Source: Streptomyces sp. R44
Lineage (GTDB): Bacteria; Actinomycetota; Actinomycetes; Streptomycetales; Streptomycetaceae
Assembly (NCBI RefSeq): GCF_041053105.1
Contig: NZ_CP163444.1
Span: 124,001-188,000, forward strand
Length of the DNA stretch: 64,000 nucleotides
Direction of reading: 5' to 3'
Shown here: positions 7,917 through 16,565 of the stretch, in pieces
Numbering within the stretch: the first letter of the stretch is position 1
How the letters are laid out: each line of letters begins with the position of its first letter
Position numbers and translations under genes: made by a program
Notes under the pieces: generated by a model
What the model saw: only the letters and a program-made list of their open reading frames with translations
Told to the model about the DNA's origin: nothing
Databases searched by the model: none

Positions 7917-8552
7917 GTGGCGATGCCGTGCGAGCAGTGTGTGTACGGTGCCGGAGTGATCGACACTGATGGCGCTCGGTTGGGTGCGGAGGCCGCGAGG
8001 CGGTTGGCTGAGGCGGACTGCTGTGAGATAGCTCCAGGGCTCACGGATGAAGAGTTCAGCCGGATCGAGGCGACCTATGGGTTTGAGTTCTCCCCAGAGC
8101 ATCGTGCCTTCCTGGCGGCAGGGTTGCCGGTTGCCTCACTTCCCGAGGAAGGCGCGTCGTGGCAGCAGCCCTGGCCCGACTGGCGTCACGCGGATGTAGA
8201 CGACCTGCGCCATCGGCTGTAGTGGCCGGCACGAGAAGTGTTGGGCGACGTCGCTCACGGCAGCTGGCATCCGGCCCTGGGGGTGCGTCCCGCCACCACT
8301 GAAGAGGCCGTGGAGGTAGCCCGAGCGGTACTTGCGCAAGCGCCGCACCTCGTTCCCGTATACGCGCACCGCTTCGTACCTGCGGGTCGCGACACCCCAG
8401 GACATCCGGTCTTGTCGGTGTGGGGAACCGACATCATCTGTTACGGCCACGATCTGGCCGATTACATCGACCACGAGTTCGGCGAGGTTGACGAGGATGC
8501 GCCTTGGGCTCCGCAGGCGTCCGTGCCGTTCTGGAAGGACTTCCTCGGCTGA
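7917..8552 (+). pseudogene. SMI1/KNR4 (SUKH) family protein interrupted by an in-frame TAG
   Basis: Two open stretches in the same frame make one SUKH protein. The first holds LTDEEFSRIEATYGFEFSPE and the HRAFLAAGLPVA motif. The second holds GSWHPALGVRPAT, LVPVYAHRFVPAG and GHPVLSVWGTDIICYGHDLA. A single TAG codon at 8220-8222 separates them, after DDLRHRL and before WPAREVLGDV. No bases are missing, so one substitution (for example GAG to TAG) explains it. SUKH proteins are often immunity proteins against secreted or contact-delivered toxins. The true start may be GTG at 7956. It is either a pseudogene or a sequencing error. Confidence 0.75.
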
Positions 8553-8584
8553 GACTGCCGCCAGCTGGCACCGACGGGTAAATC

Positions 8585-9310
8585 GAGCCCGGCGGCGAGA
8601 TCCGCGACGGCGCCTGGGTCGCCGAACTGTCCGGCGACTGCCTGAAGGGCTGGCCGAAGGGAGGGCGGGGCTGATCGTCCGCAAGGAACGGCCCCACCCC
8701 GGTGTCCAGCTGCGGATCACCGACGCCGCTGGACTGCGACTGACCTGCTTCGCCACCAACACCACCGTCATGCCGATCGCGGCACTGGAGCTACGACACC
8801 GCCAGCGGGCGCGGGCCGAGGACCGCATCCGGGCCGCGCGGACCACCGGCCTGCGCAACCTGCCCCTGCACGACACCGCGCAGAACCGGATCTGGCTGGA
8901 GATCGTCCAGCTCGCCCTGGACCTGCTGGCCTGGATGCCGATGCTCGCTCTGACCGGCGAAATCCGCAGGTGGGAGCCCCGCCGCCTCCGGTTCCGCCTG
9001 CTCTCCGCCGCCGCCCAGATCGTCACGACCGCCCGCCGCCGCTATCTGCGGTTCGCCCGCCACTGGCCCTGGACCGGCGTGATCACCGACGCCCTGGCAC
9101 GGCTCGAAGCTCTCCCGACCCCGGCTGAGCAGCACGTTCCCGTTCCTGCGAGCAGCATTACCCCGACCGGAGCCGTGGAACCCGGCGCCCACCCGACGCG
9201 ACAGCCGGGCCATCAGCCTGGCTGCCACCAGCCCGAACAGCCGAAGCGGCCCGCCGAAAGAACCGACGGACCGTCACGAAAGATCGAGACCAAAGCGCCT
9301 AAGTTCGCGA
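8585..9310 (+). mobile_element. IS1380-family transposase remnant (C-terminal half)
   Basis: Plus-strand reading contains IRDGAWVAELSGDCLKGWPK, LIVRKERPHPGVQLRITDA, then AEDRIRAARTTGLRNLPLHD, NRIWLEIVQLALDLLAWMPM and HWPWTGVITDALARLEALP. This is the C-terminal half of an IS1380-type DDE transposase, with its downstream flank up to about 9310 (KIETKAPKFAISE). The N-terminal half is absent. The joint with the SUKH gene is at about 8585, 30 bases after its stop. Confidence 0.75.
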
Positions 9311-9701
9311 TTTCTGAGGCGCTGGCACCACGAACTTGGCTCTGGCGGCCGGGATCCTCGGCTGTGTACGGCTCGGTTCCGACTGATTCGGTGTCGAAGT
9401 GCACGACGTTTTCGGTGCCCGGTGAGCCGATCCGTGGTCGGCCGACTTCAGGTACCGCGCCAGGCGGAGCAGGCTCCTCCGCGGTGACACGCCGGACCTC
9501 CTTCGACAGGCCCACCGAACCTCCTGAGCTGGCACGCTGAACGATGCTCGGCCGCAGCCTCGGGCTCTAGGGCAGATGCTGCGGCACGGCCGGCTTCATG
9601 TCGCTGACCTGAACGTGACGGCTACGACACCTCACCGCGAGCGGAAATAGGATCGCCACGAGTGGAGTTGGTGGGGGAAGTTAGCCGTTTCAGGAGGGGT
9701 C
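9311..9701. other. Non-coding flank of the IS remnant and promoter region of the quinone reductase
   Basis: These 391 bases follow the IS1380 remnant. No convincing reading frame is present. The last part must contain the promoter of the gene at 9702, preceded by the strong AGGAGGGG ribosome site. Confidence 0.45.
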
Positions 9702-10673
9702 ATGCGAGCGATTCAGGTTTCCGAAGTGGGCGGTCCCGAGGTGCTGCGACTGGTCGACATCGATCAACCGACGCCGGGCCCGGGCCAAGCAGTCGTGGAG
9801 GTCGCCGCGTCCGGCGTCAACTTCCTCGACGTATACCACCGCCAGGGCCGGTACACCCTCCCGCTGCCCTTCACCCCGGGCACTGAGGGCGCGGGCACGG
9901 TCCTCGCGGTCGGACCCGGCGTCACCCACGTCGCTGTGGGAGACCGGGTCGGCTGGGTGGAGATTCCCGGCACCTATGCCGAGCAGGCCGTCGTGGACTC
10001 CTCCCGGCTCGTGCCCCTGCCCGACGGCGTCGACTTCGAGGCCGCCGCCGCCGTGCTGCTGCAGGGCATGACGGCGCACTACCTCGTCAAGGACGCCTAC
10101 CCGGTCCAGCCAGGCGACACGGTGCTCGTGCACGCTGCTGCCGGCGGCATGGGGCTTCTGCTGACTCAGCTCATCACCCATCTCGGCGGCAGAGTGATCG
10201 GCACAACCTCGACACCGGAGAAGGCCCAGCTGGCGCGGCGCGCCGGGGCCGCCGAGGTGATCCTCTACTCAACGGTGGACGATCTCGCGGCCGAGGTGAA
10301 GCGGCTCCATGGCGGCCAAGGCCTGCCTGTCGTCTTCGACGGCGTCGGCAGGGACACCTTCGATGCGAGCCTCGCCAGCCTGCGAACCCGCGGCCACCTG
10401 GTGCTCTTCGGTGCCGCGAGTGGTGCGGTGCCGCCCTTCGACCCCATCCGGCTCGCCCACGGCGGTTCACTGACCCTGATCCGGCCAAGCCTCGGGGACT
10501 TCATCGCCGATCGGTCCGAGCTGCTCCAGCGCGCCGCCGACGTGCTCGAATTGGTGCGCACCAAGGTGCTTGAGACCACCGTGACGGCCCGCTACCCGCT
10601 CGCCGAGGTCGCCCAAGCTCACCGCGACCTGGAGGCTCGGCGTACCACCGGCAAGCTACTCGTCATCCCGTAG
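9702..10673 (+). CDS. NADPH:quinone oxidoreductase (MDR, zeta-crystallin-like)
   Basis: The 323-residue protein is a zinc-free medium-chain reductase. It has the GroES-like N-terminal domain with ASGVNFLDVYHRQGRY and PGTEGAGTVLAVGPGV, and a Rossmann domain with VLVHAAAGGMGLLLTQLITH for NADPH. A VVFDGVGRDTFDASLASLR motif and the C-terminal RRTTGKLLVIP close it. The family catalyses NADPH-dependent one-electron quinone or enone reduction in the cytoplasm. Length and motifs match QOR of the YhdH/Qor1 branch. AGGAGGGG lies 5 bases before the ATG. It stands alone between an IS remnant and the ABM/levanase region. Confidence 0.9.
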   Translation: MRAIQVSEVGGPEVLRLVDIDQPTPGPGQAVVEVAASGVNFLDVYHRQGRYTLPLPFTPGTEGAGTVLAVGPGVTHVAVGDRVGWVEIPGTYAEQAVVDSSRLVPLPDGVDFEAAAAVLLQGMTAHYLVKDAYPVQPGDTVLVHAAAGGMGLLLTQLITHLGGRVIGTTSTPEKAQLARRAGAAEVILYSTVDDLAAEVKRLHGGQGLPVVFDGVGRDTFDASLASLRTRGHLVLFGAASGAVPPFDPIRLAHGGSLTLIRPSLGDFIADRSELLQRAADVLELVRTKVLETTVTARYPLAEVAQAHRDLEARRTTGKLLVIP

Positions 10674-11039
10674 GCACGGGGTATGGAAAGCAGCCGGTAG
10701 CAGATTCCCCAGGGAGACGCCTACCTCACCAACATTGGCTCCGAACCAGACGGGCCAGCACGACGGTCACGGCGGATCGTCACATACAGCTCAACCTTGG
10801 ACACGAATACGCGCATGCGGGCTCCCAACGGGACAGCACACCGATCCTCCCCGTCGAGCGAGCCGCGAGTCACCGCAGTGCACCGCGGGTTCCTCGCCCG
10901 CTGCCAGCCGCTCGACGGCGGCCACGGCTGGGCACAACAGGCGTGTCCTCCTGGTCTCGGTCCGCCGGTCGGCATCACGCCCCGCCTGAGCAACGCCGCC
11001 GAGGTCGCCGGCCGGCTCGTCAAGTCCACCCGGCAAGGG
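10674..11039. other. Intergenic region without a recognisable gene
   Basis: This 366-base stretch lies between the convergent quinone reductase and ABM genes. Frames on both strands are open by GC bias only and give no recognisable protein. Its right end merges into a terminator-like hairpin. Confidence 0.45.
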
Positions 11040-11062
11040 CCGGGCCCTCATTGGGGGCCCGG
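11040..11062. terminator. Hairpin 3' of the ABM gene
   Basis: Arms CCGGGCCC (11040-11047) and GGGCCCGG (11055-11062) are perfect complements with a 7-base loop. It sits 7 bases from the stop codon of the minus-strand gene ending at 11069. Confidence 0.65.
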
Positions 11063-11068
11063 TCGATG

Positions 11069-11362
11069 TCAGGTCGACTGGTCGAGGAAGGTCAGGACCG
11101 AGGCGTCCTCCTCGATCAGGGGGGCCAGCGCGGCGTTGAAGGGGTCGCCGTACGGGGCCCTCAGATGCGTCTGGAAGGCGTCCTCGTCCCGGTACACCTC
11201 GAAGATCCAGAAGGCGCGCGGGTCGGCTGCCTTGGTGTAGACGTCGAAGGTGAGGTTGCCCTCTTCCTCGCGCACCTTCAGGGCGTAGTCCCCGATCAGG
11301 CGGGCGACCTCGTCCTGCACGCCCTCGCGTGCGGTGAACTCGGCGAGCAGGGTCTTCTTCAC
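11069..11362 (-). CDS. Putative quinol monooxygenase (ABM family)
   Basis: The 97-residue protein starts VKKTLLAEFTAREGVQDEVA and has the ABM pattern NLTFDVYTKAADPRAFWIFE followed by EVYRDEDAFQTHLRAPYG. This motif set is close to YgiN-type quinol monooxygenases, small cytoplasmic dimers oxidising quinols. It lies 32 bases downstream of the GH32 levanase gene on the same strand and may be cotranscribed with it. GTG at 11362 is used; the ribosome site is weak (GACACGAAAC region). The link to levan use is unclear and may be incidental. Confidence 0.8.
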   Translation of the reverse strand: MKKTLLAEFTAREGVQDEVARLIGDYALKVREEEGNLTFDVYTKAADPRAFWIFEVYRDEDAFQTHLRAPYGDPFNAALAPLIEEDASVLTFLDQST

Positions 11363-11394
11363 GGTTTCGTGTCCTTGTCGGTCGGCAGCGGGGG

Positions 11395-13956
11395 TCATTG
11401 GTGTGCGGAGCCGAGGTGCCAGACGGCGGCCGCGTCCAGCTGCACGGAGCCGTTCTGGGCGAAGACCTGCACCCCCTGGCTGGTGGGGTCGGGGAAGATC
11501 TGGTCGGTGATCGCGGCCTCGCCGCTGCCGCCGAAGACCTCGACGGACGACCAGTCGACGAGGATCCGCAGTTTCACCTTGCCGTTCTCGGCCCGCAGAG
11601 GTGCGGTCTGGACGCCGGGGAAGGTGCTGTTGAAGTCGACGGCGCCGGAGTGGGTGCGGTCGACGTACAGCTCCTGGGTCGTGGTGTCGTAGCCGATGAC
11701 GGTCTCCTCGCCGTTCGCGCCCGTGCGTACCTTCAGGCCGAACCTGTCGGCGTCCTCGAGGGTGAATGTCGCCTCGATGTCGAGGGCCTTGCCCTGGGCC
11801 GCGGGGCCGATGAGCGGCTTGGAGGTGTTCTCGACGGTGACGTCGGCCGCGGATGCCGGGGGCTCCTGTCGGAGGGACGTCACGCTGTTCACGGGCCGGC
11901 TGGTCAGCCGGATGCGGTGGTCGACGGTGCGCAGGGCCATCTCCCGGGGGACGCTCTGCGCGCCGCGCCAGGGGGAGGTGGGGATGGCGCCGCTGTAGTC
12001 CCAGTTGTTCATCCAGCCGATCATGTACCGCTTGCCGCCCGGCGCGTTCTCCCAGGACACGGCCGCGTAGTAGTCCTTGCCGTAGTCGGCCCAGTCGGCG
12101 CGCTGGACGACGGACTTCGCGGGGGCGTCGGCGGCGGTGAACCGGTCGGCGAGGACGTGGCCCCAGCCGGCGGTGTTCATGTCGACGATCTGGATCTGCG
12201 CCTTCTTGCCCGCGTAGGGACGCAGGTCGAAGGAGGCCCAGTCCAGGGTCTCGCTGTTGGAGCCGGTGGCGCTGCGGACCACCTTTCCGTCGACGATCAG
12301 GTTGACGGAGGTCTCCCGGGAGACGGGCTGGGCCTGGGTGTCGGACAGCATGATGTGGTCGACGTTGATGTGGCCCCAGCCGCCGGTGTTGTCGTCGACG
12401 ATTCTGATCCGCGCTTTCTCGCCGGCCAGGCTGCGGACGTCCCAGGAGGCCCAGTTGAGTGATTCGGCGTCCTGTCCTGTGGTGCTGCGGACCACCTGGC
12501 CGTCGACGAGGAGTTCGACGGCGGTCGGGCTGCCGGAGCCGGCGGGGTGGTTGCCGCCGCCGATGAGGAAGTTGACGTAGCTCTTGTCGAGGGTGAATTC
12601 CGGCGAGGTGAGGGTGCCGGTGGTGGAGTCGCCGTCGAGGTAGGTGTTGACCAGGCCGCGTCCCCGATAGCCGCTGACCTCCTGCTGGTTGGGGAGGGTG
12701 CCGCCGGCGGGGGCGGTACCGAAGGCGGTCCCGGCGGCCGTCCAGTCGCCGTAGGTGTCGCCCTCGAAGTCGGCGAGGACCGTGCCCGCGGGCGGGTCTC
12801 CCTGCTCCATGACGGTTCCGTCCACGTGCGGGTGCCTGCCGCCGCCGACCTTGAAGTTCAGGTACTTGCTGTCCACGGTGAAGGAGGGCGAGGTCAGGGC
12901 GCCGGTGGCGCCGTCGCCGGAGTGGAAGCTGTTGGCGAGGCCCTTGCCGTCGTACCCGTCGACCGTGCTCTGGCCGTCCACCGCGCCGGCGGCCGGCGCC
13001 GGGCCGAACGCGGTGCCCGTGGCCGTCCACGATCCGAAGTCCGTGCCCTCGAAGTCCTGCGTCACCGTGCCGGTGGGCGGGGTGTAGGTGCCTCTGTCCT
13101 CGGCGGTGAACTTCTTGCCGTCGAAGTCTCCGATGAAGTACTGGGCGGCCGAACCGCCCGCGATGCCACCGGGGTTGATGTTGACGACGAGGACCCACTT
13201 GATCCGCTTCGGATCCCCGTCGACCGCGAGGGGGAACAGGTCGGGGCACTCCCACACGCCGCCCGTCGCGCCGGCCGGCCCGAAGTCGCTCAGCGGTGTC
13301 CAGTTCTTGAGGTCCTTGGAGCCGTAGAACCGCACCTTGTGCTCGGCGGACAGGGACACCGTCATCAACCAGCTCCTGGTCGGCGCGTACCACTGGACCT
13401 TGGGATCGCGGAAGTCCCTGGAACCGATGTCGATGACGGGATTGCCCTGGTACTTGGTCCAGGTGCGGCCGCGATCGGTGCTGTACGCGAGCGACTGTGC
13501 CTGGATGCCCGAGCTCTTGGCGTGGCTGGTGTAGACCGCCACCATGGCCGGGTCCTGTTTCGTGCCGAAGCCGGTGGTGTTGTTCCAGTCGACGACGGCG
13601 CTCCCGGAGAACACCATCTCCTCGTCGTCGTGCGACAGGGCGAGCGGCAACTCCTTCCAGTGCGTGAGGTCCTGGCTCACCGCGTGGCCCCAGGACATGT
13701 CTCCCCAGGAGTCGCCGTGGGGGTTGTACTGGTAGAAGAGGTGGTACTCGCCCTTGTAGTACACGAGTCCGTTGGGGTCGTTCATCCAGTTCTTCTCCGG
13801 GGTGAAGTGGAACTGGGGCCGGTACGTCTCGGAGTACGGCGCGGGGGCGGCTGCCACGGCCAGAGGGACCGGCGGCGCCGCGGACAGGGCGCAGACGGTC
13901 GCCGTCGCCGCGATCATCCGCACGCCGGCGCGCCGGGATACACGTCCAGAGCTCAT
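11395..13956 (-). CDS. Secreted GH32 levanase/fructanase with nested accessory modules
   Basis: This is an 853-residue exported glycoside hydrolase of family 32. Residues 1-37 are a signal peptide with twin Arg (RVSRRAG) and an AVAAA cleavage region. The beta-propeller carries WMNDPNG at 57-63 (nucleophile D60), RDP at 183-185 and WECPD with acid/base E236. The propeller is interrupted at about 298-616 by duplicated jelly-roll-like modules (FEGTDFGSW, FEGDTYGDW, GGGRHP, GGGNHP). It then resumes with YYAAVSWENAPGGKRYMIGW and ends in the GH32 beta-sandwich domain (SVEVFGGSGEAAITDQIFPD). GH32 enzymes release fructose from levan or inulin outside the cell. CAGGAGAC precedes the ATG. Its promoter carries the paired palindromes shared with the fructose transporter. 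Confidence 0.9.
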   Translation of the reverse strand: MSSGRVSRRAGVRMIAATATVCALSAAPPVPLAVAAAPAPYSETYRPQFHFTPEKNWMNDPNGLVYYKGEYHLFYQYNPHGDSWGDMSWGHAVSQDLTHWKELPLALSHDDEEMVFSGSAVVDWNNTTGFGTKQDPAMVAVYTSHAKSSGIQAQSLAYSTDRGRTWTKYQGNPVIDIGSRDFRDPKVQWYAPTRSWLMTVSLSAEHKVRFYGSKDLKNWTPLSDFGPAGATGGVWECPDLFPLAVDGDPKRIKWVLVVNINPGGIAGGSAAQYFIGDFDGKKFTAEDRGTYTPPTGTVTQDFEGTDFGSWTATGTAFGPAPAAGAVDGQSTVDGYDGKGLANSFHSGDGATGALTSPSFTVDSKYLNFKVGGGRHPHVDGTVMEQGDPPAGTVLADFEGDTYGDWTAAGTAFGTAPAGGTLPNQQEVSGYRGRGLVNTYLDGDSTTGTLTSPEFTLDKSYVNFLIGGGNHPAGSGSPTAVELLVDGQVVRSTTGQDAESLNWASWDVRSLAGEKARIRIVDDNTGGWGHINVDHIMLSDTQAQPVSRETSVNLIVDGKVVRSATGSNSETLDWASFDLRPYAGKKAQIQIVDMNTAGWGHVLADRFTAADAPAKSVVQRADWADYGKDYYAAVSWENAPGGKRYMIGWMNNWDYSGAIPTSPWRGAQSVPREMALRTVDHRIRLTSRPVNSVTSLRQEPPASAADVTVENTSKPLIGPAAQGKALDIEATFTLEDADRFGLKVRTGANGEETVIGYDTTTQELYVDRTHSGAVDFNSTFPGVQTAPLRAENGKVKLRILVDWSSVEVFGGSGEAAITDQIFPDPTSQGVQVFAQNGSVQLDAAAVWHLGSAHQ

Positions 13957-14064
13957 GGTGTCTCCTGTGATGCGGCCGTCCACCGGCGGAGCGTGGGCTC
14001 TGGCGTGGACCGACCGGAACGTGACGCCCTGGCAGACGACGTCGTCCACGCCGTCGGCCAAGGG

Positions 14065-14094
14065 TGTCATCGTTGACTTATGTCATCGATGACA
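14065..14094. promoter_or_regulatory. Paired palindromic operator upstream of the levanase
   Basis: Two 14-base sites, TGTCATCGTTGACT (14065-14078) and the perfect palindrome TGTCATCGATGACA (14081-14094), are spaced 16 bases centre to centre. The same pair occurs at 15307-15336. A LacI-family regulator is encoded in the locus and is the likely binder (inference). Confidence 0.75.
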
Positions 14095-14177
14095 TCGAGT
14101 GGCCCGATGATGGGTGCGATCGGGCCGACACGTCAACGGTCCTGGCGGGATTGCCCGGTACGGACTTCCCTGGCGAG

Positions 14178-15140
14178 TCAGGCGCCGCCGGCCGTCGCGA
14201 GCTGCTCCAACTGGCTCCGCCACGGCGGGTTGGGGCCGACGACGGAGCAGGTCAGGGCAGCGACGCGAGCGGCGAATCGGCAGGCTTCCGCGACATCTTC
14301 GAGACCGATACCGGCCAGACGGCCGTCGAGGAGTCCGCGGTGGCCCAGGTGGTGCAGCAACCCGGCCGTGAACGAGTCCCCGGCGCCCACCGTGTCGACC
14401 ACCCGCGCGGCCACCGCGGGCAGGCGGAGCCGCTCGCCGTCGAGTGAGACCAGAGCGCCCTCGGCGCCGAGCGTGATCACGACGAGGCGGGCCCCGCCGG
14501 CGTGCCAGGTGTCGCACGCCCGCTCGGGCGAGGCGCCCGGCAGGAGCAGCTCCAGGTCGTCCTCGCTCAGCCGCAGGATGTCGGCGAGGCCGCACCAGCG
14601 CGCCAGCCGGTCACGGTAGAACTCGGGACGCACCAGCAGCGGCCGGACGTTGGGGTCGATGCTGACCGTGACCTGCGGAGACACCGCCGCCAGGAACTCC
14701 TCGACGACCGCACCGCCGGGCTCCCTGACCAGCGCCAGCGACCCGGTGTGCACACACGCCGTCCCGGACAGGTCCACCGTCGCCAGCTCCCCCGGGGCCC
14801 ACTGCCAGTCGGCCGTGTCCTGGGCGTGGAACGAGTACGCGGCCTGCCCGTGGGCGTCCAGCTCCGCCACGGCCAGCGTGCTGGGCTCGTCGGCGGCCAC
14901 GGCGTACGACAGGTCCACGCCGGATGCCTCCAGATGCGCCCGGAACAGACGGCCGAACACGTCCCCGGACAGGCGCGCCAGGAAGCGGGTCGGGGTGCCG
15001 AGGCGGGCCAGGGCCACCGCCGTGTTCGCGGGTCCGCCGCCCGGCAGCACCCGGAGGGCGAGTTCGTTCGAGGCGTTCGCCGGTTCGGTGAAGGCGTCCG
15101 CGACGCACTCTCCCAGAACGGTGATCTGACGCGGGCTCAT
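14178..15140 (-). CDS. PfkB-family sugar kinase, probable fructokinase
   Basis: This 320-residue ribokinase-fold enzyme has both PfkB signatures: GGGPANTAVALARLGTPTRF near residues 34-55 and DTVGAGDSFTAGLLHHLG near 245-265, with the catalytic Asp in GAGD. It phosphorylates a sugar, using ATP, in the cytoplasm. Fructose as substrate is inferred from the neighbouring levanase and transporter, not from residues I can test. The ATG at 15140 has a GAGAGAGC site. The gene is divergent from the sugar-binding-protein gene, with the paired operator between them, and its stop is about 80 bases upstream of the levanase operator. Confidence 0.85.
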   Translation of the reverse strand: MSPRQITVLGECVADAFTEPANASNELALRVLPGGGPANTAVALARLGTPTRFLARLSGDVFGRLFRAHLEASGVDLSYAVAADEPSTLAVAELDAHGQAAYSFHAQDTADWQWAPGELATVDLSGTACVHTGSLALVREPGGAVVEEFLAAVSPQVTVSIDPNVRPLLVRPEFYRDRLARWCGLADILRLSEDDLELLLPGASPERACDTWHAGGARLVVITLGAEGALVSLDGERLRLPAVAARVVDTVGAGDSFTAGLLHHLGHRGLLDGRLAGIGLEDVAEACRFAARVAALTCSVVGPNPPWRSQLEQLATAGGA

Positions 15141-15306
15141 GGGCTGCTCTCTCTCGGATGGGCTCGGGAACGACCGGCAAGGGCGGTGCGGAGGCACGGC
15201 CGTTGACCGGCTGTGCGGAGGACGAGGCTGCGGACGTTGCCGATTTGTGACGAGGGGAAGGCATTGACGTTGCCGGGATCCGGAGTCCATCATCCTCGCC
15301 AGACAG

Positions 15307-15336
15307 TGTCAACGATGACATAAGTCAACGATGACA
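15307..15336. promoter_or_regulatory. Paired palindromic operator between kinase and transporter genes
   Basis: TGTCAACGATGACA (15307-15320) and AGTCAACGATGACA (15323-15336) repeat, on the other strand, the pair found upstream of the levanase, with the same 16-base spacing. The position between divergent genes allows control of both. Confidence 0.75.
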
Positions 15337-15396
15337 CTCTGAGCAGCATGCTCTCCTCCCCGTCCCGTGCCGCTCGCTATCCCACAGGAGCCGATC

Positions 15397-16425
15397 ATGT
15401 ACCGCACCACTCGCCTGTCCTCCTCCCTGTTCAGAGCCGCCGCGGCCACGGGCGTCGCCGCCCTCACCCTGACGGCCTGCGGCTCCGGCTCCGGCTCCGG
15501 CTCCGGCACGGGCTCCACGAGCTCCGGCTCGGGCAGCGTCAAGGTCGGCCTGATAACGAAGACCGACACCAACCCGTTCTTCGTGAAGATGAAGGAGGGC
15601 GCGGAGAAGGCCGCCAAGGAGAACGGAGCCGAACTGTCCACCGCGGCGGGCAAGTTCGACGGCGACAACGCCGGACAGGTCACCGCCATCGAGAACATGG
15701 TCGCCGCCGGAGTGAAGGGCATCCTGATCACGCCGAGCGACTCCAAGGCGATCGTTCCCGCGATCCAGAAGGCCCGCGCCAAGGGAGTCCTGGTCATCGC
15801 CCTGGACTCCCCCACCGACCCCGAGAGCGGAGTCGACGCCCTCTTCGCCACCGACAACGTGAAGGCCGGCCAACTGATCGGCGAGTACGCCAAGGCCGCG
15901 ATGAACGGCAGGACCGCGAAGATCGCCACCCTCGACCTGGCGCCCGGCGTCTCCGTCGGCGTCCAGCGGCACGACGGCTTCCTGAAGGGGTTCGGCGCCA
16001 CCGACAAGGACGTCCTCTGCGCCCAGGACACCGGAGGCGACCAGGCCAAGGGCCAGACGGCGATGGAGAACTGTCTTCAGAAGGAACCCGGCATCAACGT
16101 CGTCTACACCATCAACGAGCCCGCCGCGCTGGGTGCGTACACCGCGCTCAAGGCCAAGGGCCGGGAGAAGGACGTCCTGATCGTCTCCGTCGACGGCGGC
16201 TGCACCGGCACCCAGGCCGTCAAGGACGGCAAGATCGCCGCCACCTCCCAGCAGTACCCGCTGAAGATGGCCGCCGAGGGCGTCAAGTCCGTCGTGACGT
16301 ACGCCAAGGACGGCAAGAAGGCCTCCGGTTACACCGACACCGGCGTCACCCTGATCACCGACAAGGCGCAGACCGGGGCCACGTCCAAGGACACCGCCTA
16401 CGGCCTGGAGAACTGCTGGGGCTGA
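15397..16425 (+). CDS. Sugar ABC transporter substrate-binding lipoprotein
   Basis: The 342-residue protein has a lipoprotein signal (LTLTACG, lipidated Cys at about residue 28), a low-complexity Gly/Ser linker, and a type I periplasmic-binding fold of the ribose/fructose group. Signatures include VGLITKTDTNPFFVKMKEGA, the central VAAGVKGILITPSDSKAIVP and VVYTINEPAALGAY. It captures a monosaccharide outside the membrane for the permease encoded next. The ATG at 15397 has ACAGGAG at a good distance; a longer frame from 15367 lacks one. It is the first gene of a transport operon and is followed by a strong stem-loop, which may keep it more highly expressed than the permease. Confidence 0.9.
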   Translation: MYRTTRLSSSLFRAAAATGVAALTLTACGSGSGSGSGTGSTSSGSGSVKVGLITKTDTNPFFVKMKEGAEKAAKENGAELSTAAGKFDGDNAGQVTAIENMVAAGVKGILITPSDSKAIVPAIQKARAKGVLVIALDSPTDPESGVDALFATDNVKAGQLIGEYAKAAMNGRTAKIATLDLAPGVSVGVQRHDGFLKGFGATDKDVLCAQDTGGDQAKGQTAMENCLQKEPGINVVYTINEPAALGAYTALKAKGREKDVLIVSVDGGCTGTQAVKDGKIAATSQQYPLKMAAEGVKSVVTYAKDGKKASGYTDTGVTLITDKAQTGATSKDTAYGLENCWG

Positions 16426-16462
16426 GGAGCCGGCGAAAAGCGCACGACCCGCCCGTCCCTTC

Positions 16463-16505
16463 AGCGGGGTGGCCGTTCCTTCCAGCCGGGTGACGGCCAC
16501 CCGCT
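16463..16505 (+). promoter_or_regulatory. Intercistronic stem-loop in the sugar transporter operon
   Basis: Left arm AGCGGGGTGGCCGT (16463-16476) pairs with ACGGCCACCCGCT (16493-16505), with one bulged G. Such hairpins after a binding-protein gene commonly stabilise its mRNA or reduce readthrough; that role is inferred. Confidence 0.6.
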
Positions 16506-16565
16506 CGTCCTCTTGTCCTCCGCCAAGGAAGGACAACGACTTCTGTCTTCCGACAAGGACTCCGC

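Noticed and set aside
11069..13393. Long minus-strand frame that merges the ABM gene with sequence upstream
   Set aside because: Most of it is an alternative frame of the levanase with Arg/Pro-rich composition; only the last 97 residues, starting at GTG 11362, are a real ABM protein.
12547..14076. Plus-strand open frame of about 500 codons over the levanase
   Set aside because: Antisense of GH32 coding sequence; no family-like sequence, no ribosome site, and it would run through the operator.
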